64,000 nt of DNA from assembly GCF_029873635.1 (NCBI RefSeq), contig NC_080418.1, forward strand, positions 151,273,748-151,337,747, written 5' to 3'. Below, piece by piece: positions 33,850 to 45,072 of this stretch (within the stretch, counting starts at the first letter, position 1; each line of letters begins with the position of its first letter). A model generated the notes under the pieces. The model saw only the letters and a list, made by a program, of their open reading frames with translations. It was not told the DNA's origin and did no database searches. This DNA comes from Malania oleifera (lineage: Eukaryota > Streptophyta > Magnoliopsida > Santalales > Ximeniaceae). A program made the position numbers and the translations under genes.

Positions 33850-36800
33850 TAGCAACTCGATTATCACACATCACCTCCATAAGCTGAGAATGTGGAAAAC
33901 CTAGTTATTTCAACATATTCTTCAGCCAAACAAGTTCACATGTAGTGTGTGCCATAGCCTTATAATTTGACTAAGCACTCGGCCTGGCAACCACAGTTTG
34001 TTTCTTACTTTTCCAAGAGACCAAATTACGACTGACAAAGATTCAATACCTAGCTGTCGATCTTCGATTGGGAGGTGATCTGACTCAATCTGCGTCTATA
34101 TATCCCTGAATATGAGTATGACCCCGATCTTGATATAAGAGACCTCTCCCTCGTGCACCTTTGAGATATCTCAAAATGTAAATTACTGCATCCCAGTGAC
34201 TTGTTCTTGAGGAATCAAGAAACTGACTCACAACACTTGTTGCAAAGGATATATCTGATAATTTGGTAGAGTGACTGCAAGATAATTCAACTTTCCAACA
34301 ATTCTCCAGTAGCGACCTAGGTTAGGGAACAAATCATCCATATCTAGCATTAACTTACTATTGGGATCCATGGGTGTATCAACAAGTTTGGATCCCAACA
34401 GCCCCGTCTCATCTAAAAGATCAAGAACATACTTCCTCTGTGGCAAGACAGTTCCCATACGAGATCTCGAGACTTCTATACCCAAGAAGTACTTCAATGG
34501 TCCCAAGTTTTTGGTCTAAAACTTACTCTGTAGAAAAAGCTTTAGGTCCTAGATGCCACAATCATCATCACCAGTGATCACAATGTCATCCACATATACA
34601 ATGAGCAAAATACTGCCCAATGGAGTATGATGATAAAATACAGAGTGATCTACAGCACACCAATGAAGGCCAAACTCAAGTACAACCGCACTAAAATGGC
34701 CAAACCATGCTCTTGGAGATTGTTTTACTCCAGAAGTCATTGTTTTAATCCAGACAATGACTTCTTGAGCTGACATACTGACTCCCCATGAGCAGCAAAC
34801 CCAAGGGGTTGCTTCATATATACCTCCTCATAAAGATCACCATGTAGGAAAGCATTCTTCACATCTAACTAATGAAGAGGCCAATGACAAGTGGTGGCTA
34901 AAGAAATGAATAGACGTACTGAAGCAAGTTTAGCAACCGGGGAGAATGTGTCTCAATAATCCAAACCATACACCTAAGTATACCCCTTAGCAACAAGACG
35001 GGCCTTCAGACGAGCCACAGAACCATCAAGATTGACTTTCACATTGTACACCCAGCGACAACCAACCACAAACTTATTAGGAGGACGAGATACCAAATCC
35101 CAAGTTTCATTATCATGTAGTGCACACATCTCGTCAACCATTGTCACCCTCTGCCCAAAACGGGATAGGGCTTTGGAAATAGATCTTGAAAGAGCAAGAG
35201 AAGATAGAGTACTAACAAAACAGTAATAAGAGGGTGAAAAGAAGTCATGATAAACAAAATTAGAGATCGGATGTTGGGTACAACTGCGTTTACCTTTTAG
35301 AACAGCTATTGAAGGATCAACATCATGAGAAGTAAGATCATCCAATGAGGGAACTAGAGACGGTAGTAGAAGATGGAGGAGGCACTTTCCCCTTGATTCG
35401 TCGTGTGTATACCTGTAAATTGGGATGATTGAAGCAACGAAAAGGACTAAAACTAGATGAATATGTAGGAGGATTGGGCACAGATACTAGGTTTGGATTT
35501 GGAAGCCAAGGCAAAGGAAGGGACTCATCAAGGTCAACAAAACTCAAGAAATCATAGTATGGCGTAGACTCAAAAAAAGGTGACATCAGCAAAGACAAAG
35601 AATCAATGTAAAATAGGACTATAACATCGATATCCCTTTTGAGTATAGGAATAGCCCAAAAAAATACATTTGATAGCACGAGGATCCAACTTATCCATTC
35701 CTAGAGATAAGTGATGGACAAAGGACACACAACCAAATATACGAGGAGGAAAGGAGAACAAAGGAGCCTTAGGAAAGATAACTGAATATGGGATTTTACC
35801 ACCAAGGACAGAGGATGGCATTTTATTGATGAGGGAGCAAGCTATGAGCACAACATCACTCCAAAAGACTTTGGGGACATTCACTTGATACAATAGGGTA
35901 CGAGTGACTTCAAGAATATGTTTGTTTTTCTGCTTTGCAACTCCATTTGGTTGTGGAGTGTGGGCACAAAAAGACTGATGGATCATACTTTGTCACATAA
36001 GTACTGAATTGGGTACTAAAGTACTCCTTAGCATTATCACTACAAAGTATCCTAACATGTCAAATTGAGTCTTTATTTATGAACAGAAAGCACAAAAGAT
36101 ATCAAACAACTCGAAATGATCTTTCATTAAATATAACCAAGTCATCCTAGAGTATTCATCAACAAATGTAACAAAGTACCAAAACCTCAACTTTGATGCC
36201 ACACAACTAGGACCCCAAATATCAAAATGGACATGCATGAAAGGACTAACCACCCATTTGTCGACCCGGGGACCAAAGGGAACACGATGCTCCTTGCCCA
36301 ATTGATAGGACTCGCACTCAAGATTAGACACAAAACTCAATGTAGGAACTATCTATTTCAACTTGTCCAAGGACGGATGACCAAGGCGACAATGAATTTG
36401 AAGTGGTGTAGCTGCAACTGTGCAGGCAATGGGTGGAGAAGGCAACTCAAAGTAGTAAAGTCCACAAGCCTCACGTCCTATGCCAATTGTCTTTCCCGTC
36501 TTTAGATCCTCAATAACCATAGAATCAGGAAGGAATGTGATAGAACAATTTAGTGACTTTGTAAGCTTACTAACTGACATAAGATTGAAATGAGATTTAG
36601 GAGTGTATAAAGCATAAGAAAGAGAGATAGAAGGAGTAGGATTTACTGTTCCTATCCCCTTAACAGCAACAATGGACCCATAAGCAAGGGTAACTTGAGG
36701 GAGATTTTAGGATACTAGAGATCAGAAAAGAAGTTGGTTGCACCTATTATACGGTTAGTGGCAGCAGAATCGATAATCCAAGGACTAGTAGGAAGGATAC

Positions 36801-36935
36801 CAGTTGACATGCAGATTGTAGGACTACCTTTTGGGCAAAAGAAGCAATGTGATAAGATTCTTGTTGAGACAATTGGTACTGTAGAAACCTTGAATACTCC
36901 TCCTCTAATATAGCCACAGTACGCGGTTCACTCAA
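33850..36935 (-). pseudogene. Copia 2 pol: protease, integrase, RT, RNase H
   Basis: From 5' to 3' on the - strand: protease site WIIDSAATNR (36750-36780; DSGATDH is usual); GAG-pre-integrase HCRLGHPSLDKLK (36390-36353) and CESYQLGKEHRVPF (36320-36280); integrase HFDIWGPSCVASKLRFWYFV (36240-36170) and SFCAHTPQPNGVAKQKNKHI (35980-35910); RT with the intact motif YVDDIVITGDDD (34590-34555); GPLKYFLGIEVSRS (34500); then a decayed RNase H. Frames change often and several stops interrupt. Not functional alone. Confidence 0.85.
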
Positions 36936-38063
36936 TCAAGTGACTAACAAAGGAATCATACTTTCGGGATTTGCAAATGCCATCCAAACATTCACAAACT
37001 CAAACCAATGATCATAAGATTAATTGCTGGAACAATTGGAAGCACCACGAACAAAGCTGGCCACAGATAAATCAGTACAAGGCTGCCATAGCACCAAGAA
37101 ACTCACACGCATCCCCAAGAAAGCGACACTCAGCACTCAAACGATTGGAGAGGTGAACCACCAAAACTACCATGAACAAATCACCAACAACCTCAGATGC
37201 AGCCCACGAAAGCAACACTGCCACACCCTCACGCACAAAAACAAAAACAAAAACAAAAAACAAAAAATAAAATAAAATAAAATAAAAAACAGCTTATGAG
37301 CACTGCCACTGCCCCAAGAAGGTCAACAATGACCATTACTACACCGAAAAACAACTAACGAATTACCATGAGTGCATTGTCACAACAAAGATTGGATCTT
37401 GGAACAAAAACACATACCTAAGAGCTTGATATTTTGGTATATGGAAGGAATTAGAATAGTGAATCAAAAAACACAGCAAATCCTCAGACCCAATAAACTC
37501 ATTAACAATTGATAAGCAGCTTCACGAAGCATCAAACAACCATTCTTTGGGTGCCGCACTGCCACAGACGAGGTGAACAACTCCCCGACGGATATAGCAC
37601 TGCCACTGCATCACAACTGAACATATAAATGCTGCCACGGTTCCAAAAATATCACAAAGAAGCCTTCACAAGCCTTGAACAGCCAGTAACGAAATGCCAC
37701 GAGTGCATAGTCGGAAAAGGTTGAATTTTTTAGCAAAAAAAAAACTGACCTAACAACTTGATAATATAGTCTAGAGAAGGGATCAGAGCATGGCAGAGGA
37801 AAAAAAATGTGGCTGAAAATACACTCTTGCGTCGGCGTGTGAGGTCGGCCTTGCCGGCATTTGGCCGGCGCATGGGGGCTCCTCCGGCGATGGGGTTTTG
37901 TGGGGTGAGTTGTCCCGGGGGGGGGTTCTGTTTATGGGTGTATGGTTGGTTTTGTGAAATAATATGGGATGGAGGTGAATCTAGGAAGGACAGCCGCAGA
38001 AATGGTGTTTTCCAGCGACGGCTAAGGAGAGTAGGGTTTAGTTTGGATCACACTCTGATACCA

Positions 38064-38240
38064 TGTTGAGTAATTGGGCAAGATGGAAGACCTAAACTCA
38101 ATGATAGGTCTCTCCCTCTATTTACAATATATGTAAGTACAATAGGAATGACCATAATACCCTCATTAACTCACACTTATTACTAACAAAACTCTAACGC
38201 ATAATAGTAATAATGCTAAAAGACTAAATAACCATTAACA
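38064..38240 (-). repeat. 5' LTR of copia 2
   Basis: 177 bp, from TGTTGAGTAATTGGG to ACCATTAACA on the + strand. Next to it, inside the element, is CTCTGATACCA, the complement of the tRNA-iMet primer site. The leader (36950-38050) holds CACTGCCAC-rich repeats and no convincing gag. Confidence 0.92.
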
Positions 38241-38249
38241 TTTCCAAAA

Positions 38250-39720
38250 CAGTTTCACTTTGTGCAATTCAAAGGGTTAAAATTGAAAAATAGCACATTC
38301 AAATATTAGATATCTTAAAATTATTTAGTATTCAGATCCAATGACTGGTCAGAACTAGTTCATAAAATCATGTTTGAAGTTAAATGTTTAGCACTTGACA
38401 CCTAATTTTGCCAATTGCCCCCTTATCACCTAAAGGGACTCCGAAATAAGTCAAAGGCCATTCTACCATCCCCATAACCAGCAAGAAAAGAAAAGGTAGA
38501 AGTCACCTTTGGGCTCAAATTAAAACACCCAAACCACATTTACCCAAATTAATGTTAAGCTCCTGCAAAAACATTAAGAATAGTTTGAATTTTAGAAAAG
38601 GAGAATTTGTCATCAACCAAAAACGGAACAGCATCATGAGCAAATTGAAAGTGCAAAAATACTATTGCAACCCTACCCACCACAACACCCACAACATTAC
38701 CTGTATCAACCACCCTCTCAATCATCCTACTTAACACATAACCAACAAATAAAGAGGAAATGTGATATTGGATCCCCCTGTCACACCCCCTAGAAGCCAA
38801 AAAACAAGTCTAAGGTACTCCATTTATAATAACAGAAAGGGAAGTTGTAGAAATACAATCCCCCAATCCAACCTCTCCATCTCGCATCAAAACATGTCCT
38901 AACCAAAACTTTATCTAAAAAAATTCCAACTCACCCTAAAAGAAGCCTCTTCAAAATCTATTTTAACCCTTTCATTTTACTCTTCCTAGCCTCTTCAATA
39001 ACCTCATTATCCACCAAAACAATGTCCAAACTTTGTCTACATCTAACAAAAACAAAGTACCTCCTTAAGCTTATCAGCAAGAATGTTCACAATAATATTG
39101 TATATACTCACAAAACGATCTGATAGACCAAAAGTCTTTCACCTTAATAGAATGAAACTTCTTAGGAACTGAAGCAATCAGAATGGAATTCAAATTCTTA
39201 CAAATTACCTCCATTTAACTAAAATTCATGAAGCAATCTCATCAAATGAGTTCTAACCATATGCCAACAATGTTGAAAGAAAGAAAAATTAAACCTACTT
39301 AACCCAATAGCATTCTCTTTGTCCATGCCAAACACTGCCTACTTAACCTCTTCCTCTTCAAAATGTCTCCCCAACCATGCCATCCTAAACACTCGATACA
39401 GAGCATCGCTCAATCATTAATCAATGCAAAACCTCCTCAAAATACAAATACTTATAAAAACCAATAACCTCCTCCACTACGAAAAATTGACCTCTAACAA
39501 CTCCATTTTCAAGGCCACTCTCTTAACCAACTCTTCAAAAATATTACCAAATTCTCTTGGGGATCGACATGCTCTATCTGCTTTAAAATCCTATGCTTTT
39601 TGATCCTCAAATCGCCAAACACCTCCACATTCCATTTCTTCAAGGCTATCTTAAACCTTAAACAATTCGAAAATGTGGTTCTGCATGGGTTATTATTGTG
39701 AATGACCACTGCTTTTATTT
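38250..39720 (-). mobile_element. L1-type LINE, reverse transcriptase fragment
   Basis: The - strand frame at 39709-39509 has IALKKWNVEVFGDLRIKKHR, the linker between endonuclease and RT. At 38800-38555 the frame reads ISSLFVGYVLSRMIERVVDT then FQFAHDAVPFLV, where FADDA would be the catalytic box; the second Asp position is kept but the first is His. Stops between these parts. 38241-38400 is flank with no recognised content. Confidence 0.65.
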
Positions 39721-40493
39721 TTCTTCCCTAGGTTTCTCTCCACTCTCTCCCCACTTAAACCAAATAGAATAAAGATAAATTTATTTCTTTTCTCATCTTT
39801 GCTTATCTCCTAGTAATGGAGCGCAAATTTAATTAGGAAAAAAAAAAAACAAAACTAGCTAAGATGGTATTTTATTCTACCTTCTAAGCCCCAAAAGCTG
39901 GGAAGCAAACCCATTCATCATCATCTTGAACTGCTGCTAATTTTTGAAATTTTAGGATGGAAGAAGAAAGTGCAAGATATTAGAACAATAAGAACTTGGG
40001 CATGCAAAAAATTTTGCTAGTGTCAAATCCAAAACTTAGACAAAACAAAGATTTTGCAAAGAATATACCTGCTAGCTTAGAAAGTCAGAACTTTGATGCA
40101 ATGAACCCCAAGAGACGAGCAAGCCACTGAATTGAAGTCCAAAAGTAATCATGTAAGAACTTTGATGCAACAAAACCCAAGATAGAAGCAAGACACCAAG
40201 GTGAAGTCCGAAAGTATCGAAAAATGGTTCATGTATCGCTTTAGTAGATAAGATAACCATTGAATGTGCTAGCCTAGTCCATTGGTAAATTTACATTTAG
40301 CTGAAAATACATCTTGTCAATGTGAATCCAATTTACTAAGTTTTTCAATCGCAAAATTCTTTCCACATTTTTCTTGGGAGCTATAGCACCTTTACAAGTC
40401 ATGTTGCATAATTCTTTCTATAATGCACAAAGTTAGTTTCAAACAAAGAGGAAGTCTCCACATAAGTAGGAAAGCTTTGTTCCCTTGCTTGAT
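39721..40493. other. Spacer and 3' flank of the PPR gene
   Basis: Contains a 69-bp tandem repeat at 40088-40225 and otherwise AT-rich DNA. The 3' UTR of the PPR gene presumably lies in 40200-40493; no poly(A) site was chosen. Confidence 0.5.
40088..40225. repeat. Diverged tandem duplication, 69-bp unit
   Basis: GAACTTTGATGCAATGAACC (40088) and GAACTTTGATGCAACAAAAC (40157) begin two copies that both end near GAAGTCC(A/G)AAAGTA. Possibly a decayed plant repeat in the gene's 3' flank. Confidence 0.8.
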
Positions 40494-42185
40494 TCATGCA
40501 TCCATCTCACATTCCATTTGTACAAAACCAGCCATCTTCAACTGCCAGTTTATCTTGCCCAAAACTTCATATATCCTAGTAGATTTTGGATGTGATCTGT
40601 CACCGGCTATGAATTCATGAACTTTGTTATTCACCTCAATGAAACTCCCACCAGGCGTCTTCTTAATGCCCTTGTCCCGCATTTCCTTCCTTACTACCCC
40701 AACTTCAGTCCACCAACCACGGGCAGCATATATGTTAGATAAAAGCATATAGTTTCCGCCATTATAGGGTTCCACCTTTGCTAGATGCTGCAAAGCATGT
40801 TCGGCAAGCTCAGCATTGCCATAAATTCTCGAAGCAGCGAGAAGGGAACCCCATATAGCTCCATTTGCTTCAAATGGCATTACCCTAACCAATTCCAGTG
40901 CCTTTCGGAGGTAACCGGCACGCCCAAGTAAATCAATCATGCAACCATAGTGCTCAATTGTTGGTTTGATCCCGTACTTTGAACCCATACTGTTGAAATA
41001 TCCAAGACCAATTTCAACCAATCCAACATGGCTACAAGCAGATAGAATAGAAATAAAAGTAACTGCATTTGGCTTAACTCCAGCACTTTCCATGCGAGAG
41101 AACATATCAACAGCTTCTTTTCCAAGCCCATGTAGGGCCAGTCCATCGATCATTGTTGTCCAAGTTATAACGCTTCTATGCTCCATGTTTTCAAAAACTT
41201 CTAGCGCTTTGTTTAACTTCCCTAATTTTGCATACATGTCTATCAGGGCATTGTTAAGCTGAATGCGTCTAGAAAATCCATGCTTGTCTGCGTAGCTGTG
41301 GATCCATTTCCCCAATTCAAGGGCACCCAAATGTGCACAAGCCGAGAGCATAACCAACAATGTGATTCCGTCAGGCTGCACGTCCTCCAGCTGCATTCTC
41401 CGGAACATTGCAATCGCTTCACCTGATCGATCCATCTTAGCATAACCAGCAATCATGGCAGTCCACGAAATTACATTCCTGTCAGGCATATGCTCGAACA
41501 AGTCGCGGGCATTATCAGCATCACCGCCCTTAGCATAACCAGCTACCATCGCATTCCACAAGGTCACGTCTCTCACAGACACTTCGTCAAACAGCTTTCG
41601 GGCATCGGAAACGCACCCGCACGTAGAGTACATCTGAATGAGAGCCGTCGCCACATGAACGTCGAGTTCTAACCCTGTGCCAAGAGCTTGACAGTGTATC
41701 TCTCTTCCGACTTCAACTGCGGATAGACGAACAACAGCCTTCAAGACGAAGGGGAGGGAGTAAGCGTCAGGTCGAAGGCCTGCAACTTGAATGCCACTGT
41801 AGAGAAGGATGGCGTCTTTGGGAGAGTGCGTAGGAGAGCGAGAGAGAGCCCTGATGGCGGTGTTAAAGAGATAGATGTCATTGCCCTGTTGGTGAGTTTT
41901 GTGTGTAAAGACTGAATAGCCATAGTCTGAAAAGCCTAGAGAAGAGCAGGCGTCAATGAATCTGCCCAGGAGGAGGTTGTCCCGATCCAGCCCTCTGCGA
42001 ACCATGAAGCCATGAGTTTGGTACAAGTGTTTGACGTTGGAGCACAGATTCAGCAGAGGAACCACGTCTGGAGCCGTTGATATGCAGCGTTCATATTTTA
42101 ACAGAGAGAAGTGATATGGAGGAACTTGGGGTGGTCTTAGAATGATGGATTGGTGCACTGCTCGCTCGCGCACAGTCACTCGCAT
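40494..42185 (-). CDS. PPR protein, PLS class, E/E+ type, organelle RNA factor
   Basis: Intact intronless gene of 563 codons. PPR proteins of this class bind single-stranded RNA in mitochondria or chloroplasts, usually to direct C-to-U editing or processing. Repeats run from about residue 70 to 440 in PLS order; clear units include VTLWNAMVAGYAKGGDADNA (about 207), VISWTAMIAGYAKMDRSGEA (238), NALIDMYAKLGKLNKALEVF (312) and VITWTTMIDGLALHG (339). The E region starts near 441 (GAIWGSLLAASRIYGNAELA), and E+ near 506 (KTPGGSFIEVNNKVHEFIAG). The protein stops before any DYW deaminase domain, so an editing role would need a partner. The Arg-rich start (MRVTVRERAVHQ) could serve as a targeting peptide. 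It resembles At5g56310-type proteins from memory. Higher GC than its surroundings, as expected for a real exon. Confidence 0.95.
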   Translation of the reverse strand: MRVTVRERAVHQSIILRPPQVPPYHFSLLKYERCISTAPDVVPLLNLCSNVKHLYQTHGFMVRRGLDRDNLLLGRFIDACSSLGFSDYGYSVFTHKTHQQGNDIYLFNTAIRALSRSPTHSPKDAILLYSGIQVAGLRPDAYSLPFVLKAVVRLSAVEVGREIHCQALGTGLELDVHVATALIQMYSTCGCVSDARKLFDEVSVRDVTLWNAMVAGYAKGGDADNARDLFEHMPDRNVISWTAMIAGYAKMDRSGEAIAMFRRMQLEDVQPDGITLLVMLSACAHLGALELGKWIHSYADKHGFSRRIQLNNALIDMYAKLGKLNKALEVFENMEHRSVITWTTMIDGLALHGLGKEAVDMFSRMESAGVKPNAVTFISILSACSHVGLVEIGLGYFNSMGSKYGIKPTIEHYGCMIDLLGRAGYLRKALELVRVMPFEANGAIWGSLLAASRIYGNAELAEHALQHLAKVEPYNGGNYMLLSNIYAARGWWTEVGVVRKEMRDKGIKKTPGGSFIEVNNKVHEFIAGDRSHPKSTRIYEVLGKINWQLKMAGFVQMECEMDA

Positions 42186-42751
42186 TCATGGTCCTGTCGG
42201 TGGTCCGGCCAGCTTCCTCCTTTACCTTCCCTAATCTTCCCCTGATTCGAGTAAGAAAACACCCGACAGCCTGCGCCATTTGCGCCATTGTTTCGTAAAA
42301 TTAAAAGAAAATATTAAACACACGAGTACAAGTAGACTAGTAAAATGTATACAAATTCGTTAATCTCAATCAAATACAACTTGCTTTACTCGACTTATAA
42401 TCGATTCGCTTCTTAAATGAATCAAATATGAATTTTCATTTTATATCAACCCCCTTAGTGAGTCGGGTTAGATTTACCTGTGGATATCCACCAACCTACT
42501 TAAAAGCCCATTAACTGATTAATTATAAAAGTCCAAGACCTCCCCAGCCCACTACCCATTGCCAGCGCCCCACAGCCACACGCATGCATGCTGCTACATA
42601 GGATAATGGGATACAGCTCAGTCTCACAGTGTTCACTGTTCAGTAATCAGTGCTATTATTCACACTCACAGTATTAACAATAAGTATTTATTTATATTGA
42701 TATTGATGTTGACAAAAAAATATTATATTGAATAAATATTGAAGCTACTGC
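42186..42751. other. PPR gene upstream region
   Basis: Presumed 5' flank and promoter of the PPR gene, ending at the start of an LTR at 42752. No clear TATA box or element recognised. Confidence 0.5.
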
Positions 42752-43543
42752 TGTAACGACCCAAAAATTATATTGCTATGAATATAAAAATGTTTTGATA
42801 CCAATAATAATAATATTTACAATGTCAACCCGGACTCAAAGTGGGGTACCAGAGGTATTCATATTCTTAAATACATACTATTCATGCAGCGGAAAACATA
42901 ATGTATCAGAACCTCACATACAATATCAGATTTCTTATGACAACCTGCTTAATTTCCACATTTTTTTTTTTATAAAATCAATATCACAAATCTCAGCTCA
43001 ACAGATCATAATCCACCTAGACCCATGGATACCAGAGAAAAATCAAAATACAATACGGAAGCCTAAGCAGCAGGAAACATATAATCACAATATTGTAAAT
43101 ACAAAACATCCATCACATTATTACAAATACTAGAGTCACTATACCACTGTATTTCAGTATATACACATCTCAAACAAAATCTAGGGACATTTCCCCCAAA
43201 AATCCAATTGTCCTTACCAAAGCTTACCCTTCAAAAAGGGCAGACAATAGCTCTAATTCAACGGGACTTTTCCCACTCTCCTATCTAGGGCTCCTGAAAA
43301 GTTTATAAAATTTAGAGGTGAGACATCTCTCAGTAAGGGAAATAAACTTATATCAGTGTGTGGCAACATGATTATTTTGTGTTCTACATATACCATACAT
43401 AACATATGCTGTAACTGTTTGTTAAATCTGGGAAAACATATATATATCAAATCATGGCAGAACATACTGCATTTTCATAAACATATCTCATCTCATATAA
43501 TAATAATAACATAAAAACATTCCTGGTAGGTTAGCTGGCTATT

Positions 43544-43623
43544 GTCATGTATTACCCCCACATGACTGGATTGTGTGGCCCGAAGGCGGAACCTGACAAT
43601 GGTTGACCAACCACTGCCAAGTC
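43544..43623 (-). promoter_or_regulatory. Three-hairpin RNA module in LTR A1
   Basis: On the - strand RNA: H1 at 43623-43590 (arms GACUUGGCAGUGGUUG and CAACCAUUGUCAGGUU, with G-U pairs); H2 at 43587-43578 (GCC-UUCG-GGC); H3 at 43566-43544 (stem GUCAUGU/ACAUGAC, loop GGGGGUAAU). The same order and 80-nt total length occur in A2. Confidence 0.65.
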
Positions 43624-43945
43624 AAAAGTACAGTCTGTAAGTCTAATAGGTCTGCCTGACCTGGTCCGTACACCAGGGGCAATCACACTCTTCTTAAAAC
43701 CACATCGATCATCCAATCTCACACCACTCCATACAGCGGTGTTAACACAAATATTATAATCACGAAGACCATGGACACAAAGCAATGGTATCGTGCAAGT
43801 GCTAGCCTAGACCAAGCCAACCAGGTTCTGATATCATATAACATATATTAAAACTGTGATACATGGATATCTCATATCACTAATTATCATATCAATCATA
43901 TCATTTTGCATATATACGTATATCATGAAAATCATCGGCTTGTAC

Positions 43946-44175
43946 GCTGGTATTACACATTTTATCATAGCTTGGCCCGTATGCCGGCAAATCATAGCAC
44001 AGCCCATACGTTGGCAAATCACATCATAGCACAGCCCGTACGTCAGCAAACATATCATAGCACAGCTCGTACGCTGGCAAATCACATCATAGCACAGCCC
44101 GTACGCTGGCAAATAACATCATAGCATAGCTCGTACGCCGGCAAACATATATAAAAATCTCGGCCCGTACGCCAG
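43946..44175 (-). repeat. Tandem array with CCGTACGCYGGC core, LTR A1
   Basis: Six to eight units of roughly 20-32 bp, each with GCCCGTACGCTGGCAAATCA-like sequence and CATAGCACA spacers. Unit variants mostly differ at CG positions. Long reading frames here (CYDVICQRMGCAMI-type) follow from the repeat and are not genes. Matches 61132-61345 in reverse. Confidence 0.85.
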
Positions 44176-44722
44176 TTTTCCTATTATAAAAATCCGTATC
44201 ATAATCTCATTCCAGAAAATAATATTTTAAACATTTTATACTCATGCCACACTAAATAGATTTTCCGCATATTTAACATACCATCATTTTAACCATATTT
44301 TCCCAAATATAAATCATATATAAATACAGTCATTTCCCTAAATCAAATTCTATAATAATATACATACATTTTTCATAAAATACTAGCCTAATTTATCCCC
44401 TTACCTGGCCACTGAGAAAGCCCCCAAAATATTCTAGTCTAACACCCGTAGGATTTCCTGACCAATACCCTAAAAATGAAAACTCTCAATATTAAACTTC
44501 AGTATTTTCATGCGTACATCATTTCCTATAACTATCGCACGACCAAATTTGGCTTAAAAAGCCTTACCTCAACTCAGGGATGATTTCCAACTTGCTTTCA
44601 CCAACGATCCGCTCGGGCAGATTTGGAGAGAACTTTCCTTGGAGCATCGTGGTGGTTTCGGATTGTCGATCTAGCGTAAATTTAGCCCGAAATCGACGAA
44701 AGAAAGAGGGAGAACTGAAGGG

Positions 44723-44754
<32 letters not shown>

Positions 44755-44788
44755 TTAACTTAATAATGAAGATAATATCCGGATTTTG

Positions 44789-44951
44789 ATATTTATAGAG
44801 CAGAGGATTCGTCGACAAGCCACGTCATTCGTCGACGAATCGTTTAATAAATTTGTCGACGAAATTGAGTCCTCATCGATGAAATTCAATCGGCTCAAAC
44901 CTCTCTCGGTATCTCTTCGTCGACGAATCCCCTGTATTTGTCGACGAATTC
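44789..44951 (-). promoter_or_regulatory. TTCGTCGACGAA array and TATA box, LTR A1
   Basis: Six copies of a palindrome (ATTCGTCGAC, ATTCGTCGACGAAT, TTTGTCGACGAAA, TCATCGATGAAA, TTCGTCGACGAA, TTTGTCGACGAAT) at 44807-44951. Next on the - strand is CTATAAATAT (44789-44798). A TGACGTGGC sequence, like a bZIP site, lies between the first two copies. Confidence 0.65.
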
Positions 44952-45072
44952 TGATGATTCCCCTTGGTTATTCCTTCCAAAGTGCAATGTCATCGACTTC
45001 CTCCTTCTGTTACTATCTCCATTTCCCTTCCTCTTTATTATTTAAATCCCATTTTTTATTCAGGTCGTTACA

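Larger units (their letters stand above)
33448..38240 (-). mobile_element. Ty1/copia retrotransposon 2, both LTRs, gag missing
   Basis: 4793 bp between two 177-bp LTRs. On the - strand the 5' LTR ends in CTCAACA, followed by the tRNA-iMet primer site TGGTATCAGAG (38051-38063). The 3' LTR is preceded by the polypurine tract TTGAGGGAGAG (33625-33640). TTTCC occurs at both outer flanks but offset by a base, so the TSD is not clean. Compared with copia 1, the stretch between protease and leader is about 0.8-0.9 kb shorter and no gag or zinc knuckle is seen. Confidence 0.9.
42752..45072 (-). mobile_element. Ty3/gypsy-type LTR A1, 2321 bp
   Basis: Bounded by the inverted ends TGTAACGACC (42752) and GGTCGTTACA (45063-45072). 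Same family as solo LTR A2 in the opposite direction. Reading the - strand: palindrome array, TATA, GA/CT tract (about 44726-44750), a 98-nt candidate intron (44567-44470), a CAG/GTAAGG donor at 44404, a CGTACG array (44175-43946), a three-hairpin module (43623-43544), a TTTTCAGG acceptor at 43294. No clean TSD next to the ends, so it may be one LTR of a rearranged element rather than a solo LTR. Confidence 0.85.

Noticed and set aside
37809-38069. 86-codon plus-strand frame with higher GC
   Set aside because: Lies in the leader and LTR of copia 2 on the opposite strand; no recognised domain.
43834-44124. Overlapping reading frames on both strands with repeated CAMICRHTG- or STARTLANHI-like units
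   Set aside because: They are translations of the LTR A1 tandem array; both strands and several frames stay open because of the repeat. The same holds for 61161-61373.
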